Notes under the pieces: generated by a model
Database searches by the model: none
What the model was told of the DNA's origin: nothing
Seen by the model: the letters and a program-made list of their open reading frames with translations, nothing else
From: CAVSQX01 sp963730225
GTDB lineage: Bacteria; Planctomycetota; Phycisphaerae; Tepidisphaerales; Tepidisphaeraceae
Reading direction: 5' to 3'
NCBI GenBank assembly: GCA_963730225.1
Contig: CAVSQX010000001.1
Span: forward strand, 186,001-250,000
DNA length: 64,000 nt
Made by a program: the position numbers and the translations under genes
Shown: piece after piece, positions 52,954-62,065 of the stretch
Numbering within the stretch: position 1 is the stretch's first letter
Layout of the letters: the number at the start of each line of letters is the position of its first letter

Positions 52954-54132
52954 ATGACAATCCCAACTGCCGCCCGCACCGCCAACGCCCGCCGATCCTT
53001 TGTGCGAGACATTCTCAAGGCCGCCTCGCGCCCCGATGTCATCTCGTTTGCCGGCGGACTGCCCAATCCCGCCTGCATTCCCGTGGCGAAAATCGCAACC
53101 GCGATTCAGCAGGTTCTTTCCGAGCAGGGTCCGGCCGCGCTCCAGTATTGCACCACCGAAGGCCATCCCGCGCTTCGCCAATGGATCGCCGATCGCTACC
53201 GCGCCGCCGGCGTTACCGTCGCGCCCGAGCAAATCCTCATCACCACCGGCTCCCAGCAGGCTTTGGACCTGATCGGCAAGGTGCTGGTCGATCCCGGCGA
53301 TCGCGTCATCGTCGAAGATCCCACGTACATCGCCGCCCTCCAGTCGATGCGAATGTACCAGGCCGACATCCATCCCGTACCGCTCGATTCCGACGGCATC
53401 GATCCGGAAAAACTTCGCGCCGCGCTCACAACATCCGCGAAAATCGTCTACTGCATGCCGAATTTTCAGAACCCCACTGGCCTGTGTTACGGCGAATCGC
53501 GCCGTCGGCAGGTTGTCGATCTGCTGCTCGATTCATCCACGGTTCTGGTCGAAGACGATCCCTACAAAGAGCTGCGCTTTTCCGGCTCGGCGCTTCCGCC
53601 GCTGGCCACGCTGCTCCCCCAGCGCACGATTCTCCTGGGCACCTTCTCCAAGATCATCGCCCCGGGCCTTCGGCTCGGCTGGATTTGCGCCCCCATGGAG
53701 CTGATGGAAAAGCTCACCATCGCCAAGCAGGCCGCCGATCTGCATTCGGAGAATCTCGGCCAATGGGTTTTGCATCGGCTGGTGACCGCACCCGATTTTC
53801 AGGATCACCTTCGTTTCATCCGCGATTCCTACCGACATCAGTGCGATGCGATGCTCGCCGCGATCCATCGGCATCTTCCACCGCAATTTCAATGCAATCG
53901 ACCCGATGGTGGCATGTTCCTCTGGGCCACGCTTCCCCCCGGCAAATCCGCGCTGGATCTCTTTCACCTGGCCATCGAAAAAGGCGTCGCCTTCGTCCCC
54001 GGCCAGGCCTTCCACGCCTCCGGCGGCGGCGAAAACACGCTGCGCCTCAGCTACTCCAACTGCAACCCGGATCAGATCGACCTGGGAATTAGCCGGCTCG
54101 CCGTGGCGCTGGGTCGGGCAAATCGAGCGTAA
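52954..54132 (+). CDS. Class I/II PLP-dependent aminotransferase (2-aminoadipate-transaminase-like)
   Basis: Fold-type I aminotransferase of the LysN/MocR-aminotransferase branch. The 392-residue protein has DVISFAGGLPNPACIP near the N-terminus, the PLP phosphate/ring regions TTGSQQALDLIGKVLVDPGD and PNFQNPTGL, and EDDPYKELRF. Schiff-base Lys233 lies in GTFSKIIAPGLRLGW. C-terminal RPDGGMFLWATLP and NTLRLSYSN are typical. There is no N-terminal GntR domain. It follows the LutA-like gene by 7 nt. A shared hairpin ends it. The substrate may be an aromatic or branched amino acid or 2-aminoadipate. Confidence 0.88.
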   Translation: MTIPTAARTANARRSFVRDILKAASRPDVISFAGGLPNPACIPVAKIATAIQQVLSEQGPAALQYCTTEGHPALRQWIADRYRAAGVTVAPEQILITTGSQQALDLIGKVLVDPGDRVIVEDPTYIAALQSMRMYQADIHPVPLDSDGIDPEKLRAALTTSAKIVYCMPNFQNPTGLCYGESRRRQVVDLLLDSSTVLVEDDPYKELRFSGSALPPLATLLPQRTILLGTFSKIIAPGLRLGWICAPMELMEKLTIAKQAADLHSENLGQWVLHRLVTAPDFQDHLRFIRDSYRHQCDAMLAAIHRHLPPQFQCNRPDGGMFLWATLPPGKSALDLFHLAIEKGVAFVPGQAFHASGGGENTLRLSYSNCNPDQIDLGISRLAVALGRANRA

Positions 54133-54145
54133 TTCGCCCCCGTCC

Positions 54146-54169
54146 AGCGGCCGCACAAGTGCGGCCGCT
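54146..54169. terminator. Bidirectional terminator-like palindrome
   Basis: AGCGGCCGCAC and GTGCGGCCGCT (54146-54156 and 54159-54169) form a perfect 11-bp stem with a 2-nt spacer. It lies in the 47-nt gap between the aminotransferase stop (54132) and the minus-strand queE stop (54180). No T-run follows, but the placement between converging genes fits termination. Confidence 0.6.
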
Positions 54170-54179
54170 AAACATCCCC

Positions 54180-54857
54180 TCATGTTCCGCGCCGATTCCC
54201 GAAAAGCGCGATGTGTAATCGCGGACAAAACCGAAACCCCGTCCGTTTGCACATCTCCGCCATCCACTGGCCGCGCGAATCCAGCTTCGCCGCGTCGGTC
54301 CCCTCCGGCATCAGCAGCACATCGGCTGGCTCCCACCCATTAAGTTGTTTCAGCAACTGCTCAATCTCGACCAAATCTTCCTCCGCGCTGACGACGAACT
54401 TGAGCTGAAAATCCGGCGAAGTATCCATGAACCGCTGAATCACCGGCACATTCAGCCGCGACCTTTCGTGGCTCTGCGCCCACGGCCCGCTCGGCGTTGA
54501 ATTGGAAAGTTTCGGCGATAGCGACGCCAAATCCACTTCCACCGCCGCGAAAACCGTCGCCGCCGTTTCGATCGTGATGTGATACCCCTCCGCCCGCAGA
54601 CCCGCGCACAGTTCCCCGACGTCCGCCATGATCATCGGCTCTCCGCCGGTCAACACGACATGCCGCGACCCAAATTCTTTGGCTCGCCGCACGATCTCAT
54701 CCACCGCAACATTCTCCCCCTCCGGCTTCCAACTGGCATACGGCGTATCGCACCAGACGCAACGCAAATTGCATCCGCTCGCCCTGACGAAAATCGAGGG
54801 AACACCCGTTAGTTTTCCCTCGCCTTGAATGGAATGAAAGATTTCGGCGATTTTCAT
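54180..54857 (-). CDS. queE: 7-carboxy-7-deazaguanine synthase
   Basis: Radical SAM enzyme converting 6-carboxytetrahydropterin to CDG for queuosine/7-deazaguanine synthesis. ATG 54857 gives 225 residues beginning MKIAEIFHSIQGEGKLTGVP, the QueE signature. The cluster-binding C29-C33-C36 lies in CNLRCVWCDTPYASW. HVVLTGGEPMI is the SAM-binding GGE motif. The upstream open frame would translate through the hairpin repeat and was rejected. No queC, queD or queF lies in the window. The C-terminal RTGFRFCPRLHIALFGNRRG is typical. Confidence 0.94.
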   Translation of the reverse strand: MKIAEIFHSIQGEGKLTGVPSIFVRASGCNLRCVWCDTPYASWKPEGENVAVDEIVRRAKEFGSRHVVLTGGEPMIMADVGELCAGLRAEGYHITIETAATVFAAVEVDLASLSPKLSNSTPSGPWAQSHERSRLNVPVIQRFMDTSPDFQLKFVVSAEEDLVEIEQLLKQLNGWEPADVLLMPEGTDAAKLDSRGQWMAEMCKRTGFRFCPRLHIALFGNRRGT

Positions 54858-54861
54858 ATGG

Positions 54862-54950
54862 GAAGAAAGGCACGAAGGCACGGAGGCACAAAGGCACGAA
54901 GGAAAAGCAAAAGGTCCCTTCGCCTTCCCTTCGTGCCTCCGTGCCTTCTT
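54862..54950. repeat. Octamer-based hairpin between queE and tonB
   Basis: The left arm 54867-54902 is a run of 8-nt GGCACGAA/GGCACGGA/GGCACAAA units. The right arm 54918-54948 (CTTCGCCTTCCCTTCGTGCC and so on) is complementary. The loop is about 15 nt. It fills the gap between the tonB stop (54949) and queE start (54857). It differs in unit length and sequence from the TTG-core heptamer hairpins, but has the same two-arm architecture. Confidence 0.8.
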
Positions 54951-55963
54951 AATCAATCGTCACCACCCACACATCCGCCTGCGGATGTCCATCCTTGTCT
55001 TTCTTGGGCTCGAACCACCAATTGTGCACCGAATCGACGCAGGGCAGATCGATGTTGTTGCTTCCGCTGGAATGAATGACCGTAACGTCGGTGACATTGC
55101 CGGTGGCGTCAACGTTCACTCCCAGCACGACGGTCGGATTGCCCACCGCCGAAACATCTGCGATTCCGGCCAATCCCAGGTCGATGCGCGTCGTCTTCAC
55201 CTTCCGCCCCTGTCGCCCGTCGAGCCGACCGGCGTGAAAATGAACGCTGTTGGCCTTGGCGAACGCCAGCGATTCGGTGTCGCTGGCCGACGCCTGATGT
55301 CCGTCGATCTCCCGGGCCGGGTCCGCCGACTCCGACGGGGCCGCCACCGCTGTTCGCTGTCCATCGGGCGAGCCGCTCACTCCCGGTTGCTGCGGCGAAT
55401 CGCCCGCCGGCAGCGGAAGCGATCGCTCCGACGCGTCGGCCGCCGCGATCTCCAACTGCCGGCCCGGCGTTCCTGCCGGCACCGGCGCCGGTCTGCGCCA
55501 CGCCGAAATTCGCCGCCGCCTGCGGCACATCCGTTCCAACCGCCGATCCGCTCTGCGCCGGCAGATTCGAATCCGGCGGTTTCAACTGCGGCTGGCTCTG
55601 GCTGCGCGTCAGGTCCGCCTGTTCCAGAATCGACTGCGGCGCTTCCATCGCCGTTTCACCCGGCGTGGATCGGTTCGCCGTCCCATGCCCGTTCGCTTCG
55701 CCGCTGTCGTCGCGCATCGGAATTTTCTTAGCGTCCGTAAAATCCGTCTTCGGTGGCGGCGGTTTGGGCGGAGGTTTGGGCGGCGGAGTCAGAATGATCG
55801 GCGGAGCTTCGTCCGGACGCACCAGCGCCGCAAACCGCGGCGACGGTGTGTGATTCACAAACCACCACGCCACGAACCAGATGATCGCCGCATGCACCGT
55901 GATCGACGCGCACAGCGCGAAGGTCAGCGTGCTGTTTCGACGTTGTGTCGCCAATTCAAGCAT
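54949..55963 (-). CDS. TonB-family energy transducer (frameshifted near 55470-55500)
   Basis: Couples inner-membrane proton motive force to outer-membrane transporters. ATG 55963 opens with a short basic stretch and one membrane helix (FALCASITVHAAIIWFVAWW). The proline-rich spacer PPPKPPPKPPPPKTDF follows, then a low-complexity linker. The TonB C-terminal domain is VVLGVNVDATGNVTDVTVIH with SVHNWWFEPKKDKDG. The linker changes frame in the GC-rich run around 55470-55500 (one extra or two missing bases); the precise point is not resolvable from sequence. The corrected length is about 337 residues. ExbB/ExbD are not adjacent. Confidence 0.82.
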
Positions 55964-56086
55964 TCGTCGGCGGTCCAAGCGCGTGCGGGTCGGCGGACCC
56001 ACAAGTATATTCCCTCGGCTCCCTTTTCGCAGCCGAAGACGGATTTTTGCTCATAATCCATTTATCGGCAGGATACAATTCGCAAC

Positions 56087-57919
56087 ATGTCCGCTCCCGA
56101 TCGGCCACCGGCGGTTGCACCGCGTGCCCACGCACCGCGCAGCAAAGCAAATTTGCCCATCGACCGGCTTCTACAGCCGGCTTTGCAAACCGCATCCAAA
56201 GGAATCATACTGATCGTCGCTCCATCGGGTGGGGGTAAGACAACCGCGATTCGATATTTGCGCGCCGTGCTGCCGGCCGAAGCACAGGTTAGGTTCTTCG
56301 ATGCCGATCAGACCGCCGCCGCCCGCAAGGCCGCGAAATCTGGCTTGGTTGTGCTCACCGCGCCCGATCCACCGCCCGAAGAAGGCTTCGTTGATGTGTT
56401 AGCCCTGAGTTGCTGGTCGCTGGACGATTGCCTGGAATATCTTGTTGCCGCGCACCGCGAGCAGTGTGCGTCGGTGCTCTCACGGCTGGGCCAGGACCAA
56501 TCGCTGGCGGATTTGCGCGGTTCGCCGCAGCTTTTGTCGCTGGTCATGGATGCGATGGCCTCCGACCCGTCGTTGACCAGTTCATGCGAAATTCTCCGAC
56601 AGCATATTCAGGCCGTGCTTCCCCACGGTCTGGCGCTGGATCGGCTGATCCTCGACGGACCGATTCATGTTCCATTGGTCAACGAACAGTGGCGATGGTG
56701 GCGGCACGAGATCGTCCAACAAATCTGCATCGCCAATTGGATCGCGGAACAACTTCGCCAGGAAATCATCCCCAAGCAACTGGAAAGCATCGACCAGAAC
56801 GCTCATCTGATTCCCCAAATCGCGGCGGCGATTGCCGGACGATCCGCTGCCATCGAGTTTGTCGGTCGTTGGCTCAATGCGAACAAGCGATCTCCCTCCG
56901 CCGCCATGCTGGCGAGTATTCTTCTGGCCCTCGACGCAAATTGGCGGCCGGCCGACGGGCGGGGACTCAATCTGTGCGAGGCTCAATTGTCCGCCGCGAA
57001 TGGGCGGGTGTCGATCTGCGAGATGCTGTGTTGACCCGCGGCAAATTTGACCGGCGCGGATTTGAGCGGGGCTGATCTGCGCGGCGTCAAGGCCGACGGC
57101 GCGAACCTGAGCGGCGCGAAAATGCGAAGCGCTCGATTGGAGCAGGCGTCCCTGAGCGGCGCGAGCCTTTTCTCGGCCGATATGTCCAAAGCCTCGGCTG
57201 ACAAAGCGATTTTTGTCGGTGCGAATCTGGAGTCCGCAAATCTTCGCGGCGGGGCCTTCCCAAACGCCAGTTTCGCAATGGCGAATTTGAAAAGAGCACA
57301 GGCGGAGTCCGCTGATTTTTGCGGGTCATGTTTCCATGGGGGAGACCTGAACGAAGCCGATTTTACAAATGCGAATCTAAGCCACGTAAGGGTCGTCCGT
57401 GTCGATATGCGGTCGGCGACTTGGACCGGCGCTCGCTTCGCACGGGCGGATCTTCGCAACAGCAATCTTGAAGGTTTGGAGATGCCATCGGCGAATTTTG
57501 AACGAGCCAACCTGGCCGGATGCCTGCTCACCGGCAGCCGAATCCGCGGCGGGCAGTTTCGCAAAGCCAATCTCAGCCGAGCCGGACTCGCCGAGATCGA
57601 ATGGGACGACGCGGACCTGCGCGACGCGAACTTTTCGCAGGCCAGCTTCCACATGGGTTCCGCCCGCAGCGGGCTGGTCGGAAGCACGATTCCCTGCGAA
57701 GGCTCGCGGACCGGCTTTTACACCGATGAGTTCAACGAACAGTTGTATAAATCGCCGGAGGAGATTCGCAAGGCGTGCCTGTGCGGTGCGAATCTGCTGG
57801 GGGCCAAAGTGAGCAAAACCGATTTTTATCTCGTGGACCTGCGGCGGGCGATTTATTCAAAAGCCCAGGCCCGGCATTTCTCCAAAAGCGGCGCGATCCT
57901 GCGGTCGGCCAGGGCGTAG
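56087..57919 (+). CDS. P-loop NTPase/pentapeptide-repeat fusion (two compensating frameshifts, about 56997 and 57055)
   Basis: The N-terminal half has a Walker A loop LIVAPSGGGKTTAIRYL (about residues 42-58) and a helical NTPase-like region. The C-terminal half is pentapeptide repeats: GADLSGADLRGVKADGANLS and many A(D/N)LxX units to the end, interrupted by a segment with GSTIPCEGSRTGFYTD. As written, the frame stops at TGA 57032. A missing base near 56997 and an extra base near 57055 restore EWAGVDLRDAVLTRGKFD, joining continuous pentapeptides. The two shifts cancel, giving 610 residues. The role is unknown; P-loop plus pentapeptide architecture occurs in signalling and conflict proteins. 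Confidence 0.78.
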
Positions 57920-57921
57920 CG

Positions 57922-58530
57922 TCATTCGGCAGCCGACGGCGACGATTTATTCTCGAACCATTTGTCCATCGGCGTCGGTGGAACGTACGAGCGAAGATGT
58001 TCGACGATCTGATCCACCGTCCTGGCGACGAAATACAACTCTCGTGCCTTTGGCTTGATGAACTTCTGCTCGATTCCGTGCTCGATCATCTCCAGCAGCG
58101 GGCCGTAGAAATCATCCACGTCGAAAAGCACGATTGGCTTGGCGTGATAATTCAGTTGCTTGCCCACCAGAATCTCAAAAAACTCCTCCAGCGTTCCCAG
58201 TCCGCCCGGCAGCGCGACAAACGCATCGCCGCGCTGCTCCAACTGGGCCTTGCGATCGCGCATATTGGCCGTCACAATCAACTCATCGCAATTCGAATCG
58301 CTGACCCCTTTGTCGACCATCAATTGCGGCGTTATTCCCACCACCTTTCCGCCTGCCTTCCGTGCCGAATCCGCCACCGCCGCCATCAATCCCACCGAAT
58401 TCCCGCCGAAAATCAGCGTCCATTTCTTCCGCGCGATTGCGGCGCCCAGCGCCCTGGCCGCTTCGAAATAAATCTCAGGAATTGCGCTGCTGGAGGAGCA
58501 GTAGACGGTGATGGAAGCGATCGAGCCCAC
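57922..58530 (-). CDS. LOG-family protein (nucleoside 5'-monophosphate phosphoribohydrolase-like)
   Basis: Lysine-decarboxylase-like/LOG fold, which hydrolyses N6-substituted or plain AMP to base and ribose 5-phosphate. The 202-residue protein starts with GTG at 58530 (GTG 58536 is an alternative), reading GSIASITVYCSSSSAIPEIY. The signature LPGGLGTLEEFFEI (PGGxGTxxE) and LIFGGNSVGLMAAVADSARK are present. The frame is open for about 62 more codons upstream, but that segment covers the vapBC operator and is not coding-like. It ends 2 nt from the converging pentapeptide gene. Confidence 0.87.
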   Translation of the reverse strand: MGSIASITVYCSSSSAIPEIYFEAARALGAAIARKKWTLIFGGNSVGLMAAVADSARKAGGKVVGITPQLMVDKGVSDSNCDELIVTANMRDRKAQLEQRGDAFVALPGGLGTLEEFFEILVGKQLNYHAKPIVLFDVDDFYGPLLEMIEHGIEQKFIKPKARELYFVARTVDQIVEHLRSYVPPTPMDKWFENKSSPSAAE

Positions 58531-58587
58531 GGGCACAACCGTATGTGCCCGCGCCCGTACATTCAAGTTGCATCTCCGCGAAACCGA

Positions 58588-58607
58588 ATATATACTCGGA
58601 TATATAC
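58588..58607. promoter_or_regulatory. Probable vapBC operator
   Basis: Two direct copies of ATATATAC (58588-58595 and 58600-58607), 12 nt apart start to start, lie just upstream of the ribosome-binding GGAGG (58611-58615) and vapB ATG 58622. Toxin-antitoxin operons are usually autoregulated at such repeats; this one is inferred, not demonstrated. The same region is the LOG gene's upstream. Confidence 0.5.
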
Positions 58608-58621
58608 AACGGAGGTTTTCG

Positions 58622-58879
58622 ATGGCTGCGGTGGCAAAAGTATTCATGAACGGGGCCAGCCAGGCCGTTCGGCTCCCCAGGGAATTTCGCTTTGATGTCG
58701 ATGAGGTGGGCATCAAACGCATCGGATCGGCGGTATTGCTGTTCCCCAGGAATGCGGCGTGGGATTTGATGCGTCAATCTCTGGGCAAAATGGATGAGGA
58801 CTTCATGGTCCAGCGCAACCAGCCGCGCCGTGTCGAGAAGCGCAAGCGTCTGGATGGCGGCAAAGGCAAGCATCGGTGA
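58622..58879 (+). CDS. vapB: Antitoxin VapB (SpoVT-AbrB type)
   Basis: DNA-binding antitoxin. The 85-residue protein has an AbrB/SpoVT-like N-terminus, KVFMNGASQAVRLPREFRFD, then VDEVGIKRIGSAVLLFPRN. A basic C-terminal tail (RRVEKRKRLDGGKGKHR) could neutralise the toxin. GGAGG is 6 nt upstream of ATG 58622. Its stop overlaps the vapC start by 4 nt (GTGA). A typical VapB partner sits directly downstream. Confidence 0.9.
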   Translation: MAAVAKVFMNGASQAVRLPREFRFDVDEVGIKRIGSAVLLFPRNAAWDLMRQSLGKMDEDFMVQRNQPRRVEKRKRLDGGKGKHR

Positions 58880-59283
58880 CGCACTTCATGCTGGACACCA
58901 ATATCTGCGTGGGACTTCTGCGCGGCCGAGCGCCGGAAGCATTCCGCCGTCTGCAACACCACCAACCCGATGACATCGGCATCTCCAGCATCACACTGGC
59001 GGAACTGCAATACGGCGTCGCCAAGTCCGCCCGGCCGCAGAAGAACGCGACTCTGCTCGCACAATTCTGCGTCCCCCTGGCCATTCTGCTATTCGACAGC
59101 GTGGCCGCTGAAACGTACGGAAGCGTGCGCGCCGATCTGGAACGAAAGGGAACACCCGTCGGCCCGCTCGACACGCTCATTGCGTCGCACGCCCTTTCGT
59201 TGGACATCCCCTTGGTCACCAACAACGAGCGCGAATTCCGCCGGGTGGCGGGATTGCATGTCGAAAACTGGCTCGCCACGTAA
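58876..59283 (+). CDS. vapC: Toxin VapC, PIN-domain RNase
   Basis: PIN-domain endoribonuclease of the vapBC toxin-antitoxin system. The 135-residue protein starts with GTG, overlapping the vapB stop. The acidic quartet is recognisable: D7 (FMLDTNI), E43 (TLAELQYG), D99 (GPLDTLIA) and the NNEREF segment (about 116-121) in LVTNNEREFRRVAGLHVENW. This matches the VapC group acting on tRNA or rRNA, though the target is not predictable. It converges with the next gene 10 nt away. Confidence 0.93.
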   Translation: MTHFMLDTNICVGLLRGRAPEAFRRLQHHQPDDIGISSITLAELQYGVAKSARPQKNATLLAQFCVPLAILLFDSVAAETYGSVRADLERKGTPVGPLDTLIASHALSLDIPLVTNNEREFRRVAGLHVENWLAT

Positions 59284-59292
59284 TCGGCGACC

Positions 59293-60375
59293 TCATCGCA
59301 CATAGCCCTTCTGCCGAAAGTACGCCAGCGCCTCATCCGTATTCTTAAACACCCTCGTCGCCGTCTCGGTGATAAACGGGCTCGGCGTGCCGCGGCACGC
59401 CCAGATCACGTACACTTCCTTGCCTCCCTCGAAGGCGTGGTGCAACTCGCGCTCCACCCCGCTGGAAAGTCCCGGCTTGCCGTTGGGCAGTTCGGGCACG
59501 AGGCTGATGATCATGTCGCTCTGATCCACCATCTTGAAATCGCGCGCATAAATCTGTCCCATGATGTCCCCGCTGATCTGCGCGACCTCGGCCGTCTTGA
59601 GCGTCACCGGCCCCTCGGCCGCCGCGACTTCCATCGTCGTGTGGCCTTCCTGCATCGCTTTCACCGCCGTCGTGTGCAAAATGAATTCATCCACGTCGGC
59701 CGGATCAAAGCAGATAAAATGCTCGTTGATCGTCGCCTTGAACCGCTCGATCTCCGCCAGCGTGTCAGGCAGGTCCATCACATGGCTCATCGGGAAGGAC
59801 AAATACACCTTCTTTTTCTCGCGCTCGAACATCAGCCGATAGATCGTCTGCGTCGTGGGAACATTTCGTCCGCGGCTGATCATGAAGAAGTGCCCGTACC
59901 CGCGGAGAATGTTGGCCAGGATTTCGGTCGCCAGAAGCTCCTCCTCGCGCCAGACCATGATGTCCTTGAGCGAATGGTCGATGTCGTGATCGCGCACCAG
60001 ACGTTGGTGCACGCTCTCGGCGTTGTCCAGAAGCGTGATGTAAACATCCGCCTGCAATGATTTGATCTGATCGAAGTCGAACGCCGCAAACAATCCATGC
60101 CGCCAGCGAAACGTCGCATGGGTATTGATCAGCACGTGCTCATGCTGGTCGGCCTGCCGCAGAATCTCCTTGAAAACCGCCCGCCGCAGCGTGTTGAGCC
60201 GCGTAATCGGCAGATTCAAAATCCGCCCCTTGGGCACATCCGGCGCTTCCTCGTACATCATTTTTCCAACGTGAAAAACCGCCAGATCGTGCCCCGCCTT
60301 TTTCGCCGTCGCCTTGACGGCTTCCAGGTACGGGCCCTTATCCACGCCGACTTGTCCGGTCACGATCGCACGCAT
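59293..60375 (-). CDS. P-loop kinase-like/nucleoside deoxyribosyltransferase-like fusion
   Basis: A 360-residue protein with two parts. The first begins MRAIVTGQVGVDKGPYLEAV. It resembles archaeal adenylate-kinase-like P-loops, but the loop reads GQVGVDKG, with Gly instead of Ser/Thr after Lys. RNLVPTTQTIY is replaced here by SRGRNVPTTQTIYRLMF, marking the half's end. The second part (about 190-330) has YLSFPMSHVMDLPDTLAEIE and SDMIISLVPELPNGKPGLSS followed by GVERELHHAFEGGKEVYVIW, as in SLOG/2-deoxyribosyltransferase-type folds. A role in nucleotide metabolism or sensing is inference. ATG 60375 is well placed. Confidence 0.65.
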   Translation of the reverse strand: MRAIVTGQVGVDKGPYLEAVKATAKKAGHDLAVFHVGKMMYEEAPDVPKGRILNLPITRLNTLRRAVFKEILRQADQHEHVLINTHATFRWRHGLFAAFDFDQIKSLQADVYITLLDNAESVHQRLVRDHDIDHSLKDIMVWREEELLATEILANILRGYGHFFMISRGRNVPTTQTIYRLMFEREKKKVYLSFPMSHVMDLPDTLAEIERFKATINEHFICFDPADVDEFILHTTAVKAMQEGHTTMEVAAAEGPVTLKTAEVAQISGDIMGQIYARDFKMVDQSDMIISLVPELPNGKPGLSSGVERELHHAFEGGKEVYVIWACRGTPSPFITETATRVFKNTDEALAYFRQKGYVR

Positions 60376-60477
60376 AGTTACTCCAAGCCAAGAAAAACCG
60401 ATTGATCGTACACCGCTTCACCCGCGATTTCACCAGATACCGATGGGGGGAAGCGTGAACGACCAGAAGGGCCCCGC

Positions 60478-62065
60478 TCAATGTTGCGGCGGTGGGGCGG
60501 TTATTACGGCGGGAGTAATTCGCAATGCGATATACGGCTTGCCCGGCAGCGGCACGACCGCGTGGTTCTCCGCCTGCACCATCGCATCATTGAGCGCCGC
60601 CACCGCAAAAACCTGATCCACCGGCGTCACCGTCATATTCCACGTGTCCAGAATATCCACGTGCATCCGTGTGCCGACCGAAAGCTTGGCCGCCGGCAAT
60701 TCAAACGTCCACTGGGTCGGCTGGGTCCGATTGAAATAGGCCAGATAGTATTTCCCCGGCTCTCCACCGATGCCGGGATCGTGATTGGTCACCAGCGGGT
60801 TGATGCCCTCCGGCGGAACCGTCTCCAGTATCTTCTTCAGAAACAGTAGCCGCGGCGGGCTGGTGCCGGTCAGAACGCCGCCTATCGAAATCCACGGATT
60901 CTCCTGAAACGCTTCCCCATGAGTCACATAGGCTCCGCCTACGGTTCCGACCCAGAATCGGCTGGTCATCTCCTGCCCGGTCATGCTTCCCCAGCTTCGA
61001 TCGAGATTTCCTTCGTAATGAACTTCGTCAAAAACACTCGGCTTGGTGTAGTTGATTCGATTGTGCGCCACCCGCGCCACATCCGTCACCGCGCCGCCAT
61101 TTTGAATCGACAGGTGCGTCACCCACGGCTTGCTGCTGTCATACGGCCGCTTGCTCTGATGCACCGAACGCAGATGCCCGTACGGATCTTCGTGCTGCAC
61201 CAATTGAAACATCCGATCCCAATCCGCGTCGGTTTTGCTGCGGATCAGATCGTACTCGTTGGCCATCGACCACCAGACATTGTGATACGCCGCCAGCCGC
61301 GCCACGATGTACCGCAGATAGTTGTCGTCATTCGCCGGCGTGTTGTTGTTGAAGTTGTTGTCCTTGTTGTACGGATGGAACAAAATCACATCCGCCTCAA
61401 TCCCCATCGCGCCGAGTTGTTCGACGCGCTTTTCCAGATGCTGAAAAAACGCCGGGTTGAACCGCGAATAATCCCAATTCGTCGGCGGCGTTCCCTCGTA
61501 CGGAAAAATCGGCTGAAAATCGGGCTTCGAATAGTGCGGCGCGCCCGTCGTGAACACGCACATCCGCACTTTGTTGAACGCCGAATCCTTCAGCGTCGCC
61601 AGCGTTTTGTCTTCCTGATCGTCCGGCTGATTCACCCAGTTGTACAGCGTCGTGCCCAGCTCGAAATACGGCGAGCCGTCGTCGTAGCCAAAATGGTACT
61701 GGTATCGCACCCGCACGATGCCGTGATTTCCCGGAGCCGGCGCCGCAAGCAAACCGTCCGCTCTTGCCGTTCAGATCGGCGACATTGCTGCGGGTTTGGT
61801 AGGTCCATTCCCCTTGCTCGCCCGGCATGAAGCGGATGCGATACGTCCCGTCGCCGTCGTAAAATCCGTCGGCGTCGATTGTCTTATCTCCGTGCACGAA
61901 ATGGCCGCTGAGCGTGACATCGACAAACGGATTGCCGGTTGCGGGGCCTTTCAGCGGGATTTCAAAGACGCCCCATTCCCCGATGGTCGCCGGTTGATCT
62001 GCCCCAGCCGACGAGCCGGCCAGCATCGCCACCACAAATATGACAATGCCCGCGATCGATCGCAT
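60478..62065 (-). CDS. Secreted DUF5060/DUF4038-type glycosidase-like protein, copy 2 (frameshifted near 61742)
   Basis: Apiosidase-like secreted glycoside hydrolase family protein. ATG 62065 overlaps the upstream stop (TGATG). A signal peptide (IVIFVVAMLAGSSAGA) is followed by the N-terminal beta domain IGEWGVFEIPLKGPATGNPF and the TIM-barrel-like part with YFELGTTLYNWVNQP, VILFHPYNKDN and HNVWWSMANEYDLI. The acid/base is probably the Glu in MANEYD. SVFDEVHYEGNLDRSWG holds a second conserved Glu. Near 61742 a CG appears lost; the paralogue's FACGAPETGNHG shows the intended reading. The corrected length is 529 residues. The C-terminal beta domain is DUF5605-like. Confidence 0.86.

Noticed and set aside
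54858..54956. 33-residue N-terminal extension of QueE
   Set aside because: It translates the octamer hairpin; the true QueE N-terminus MKIAEIF begins at 54857.
58531..58722. 62-codon N-terminal extension of the LOG protein
   Set aside because: It runs antisense through the vapBC operator and the start of vapB and lacks LOG-family residues; GTG 58530 or 58536 is preferred.
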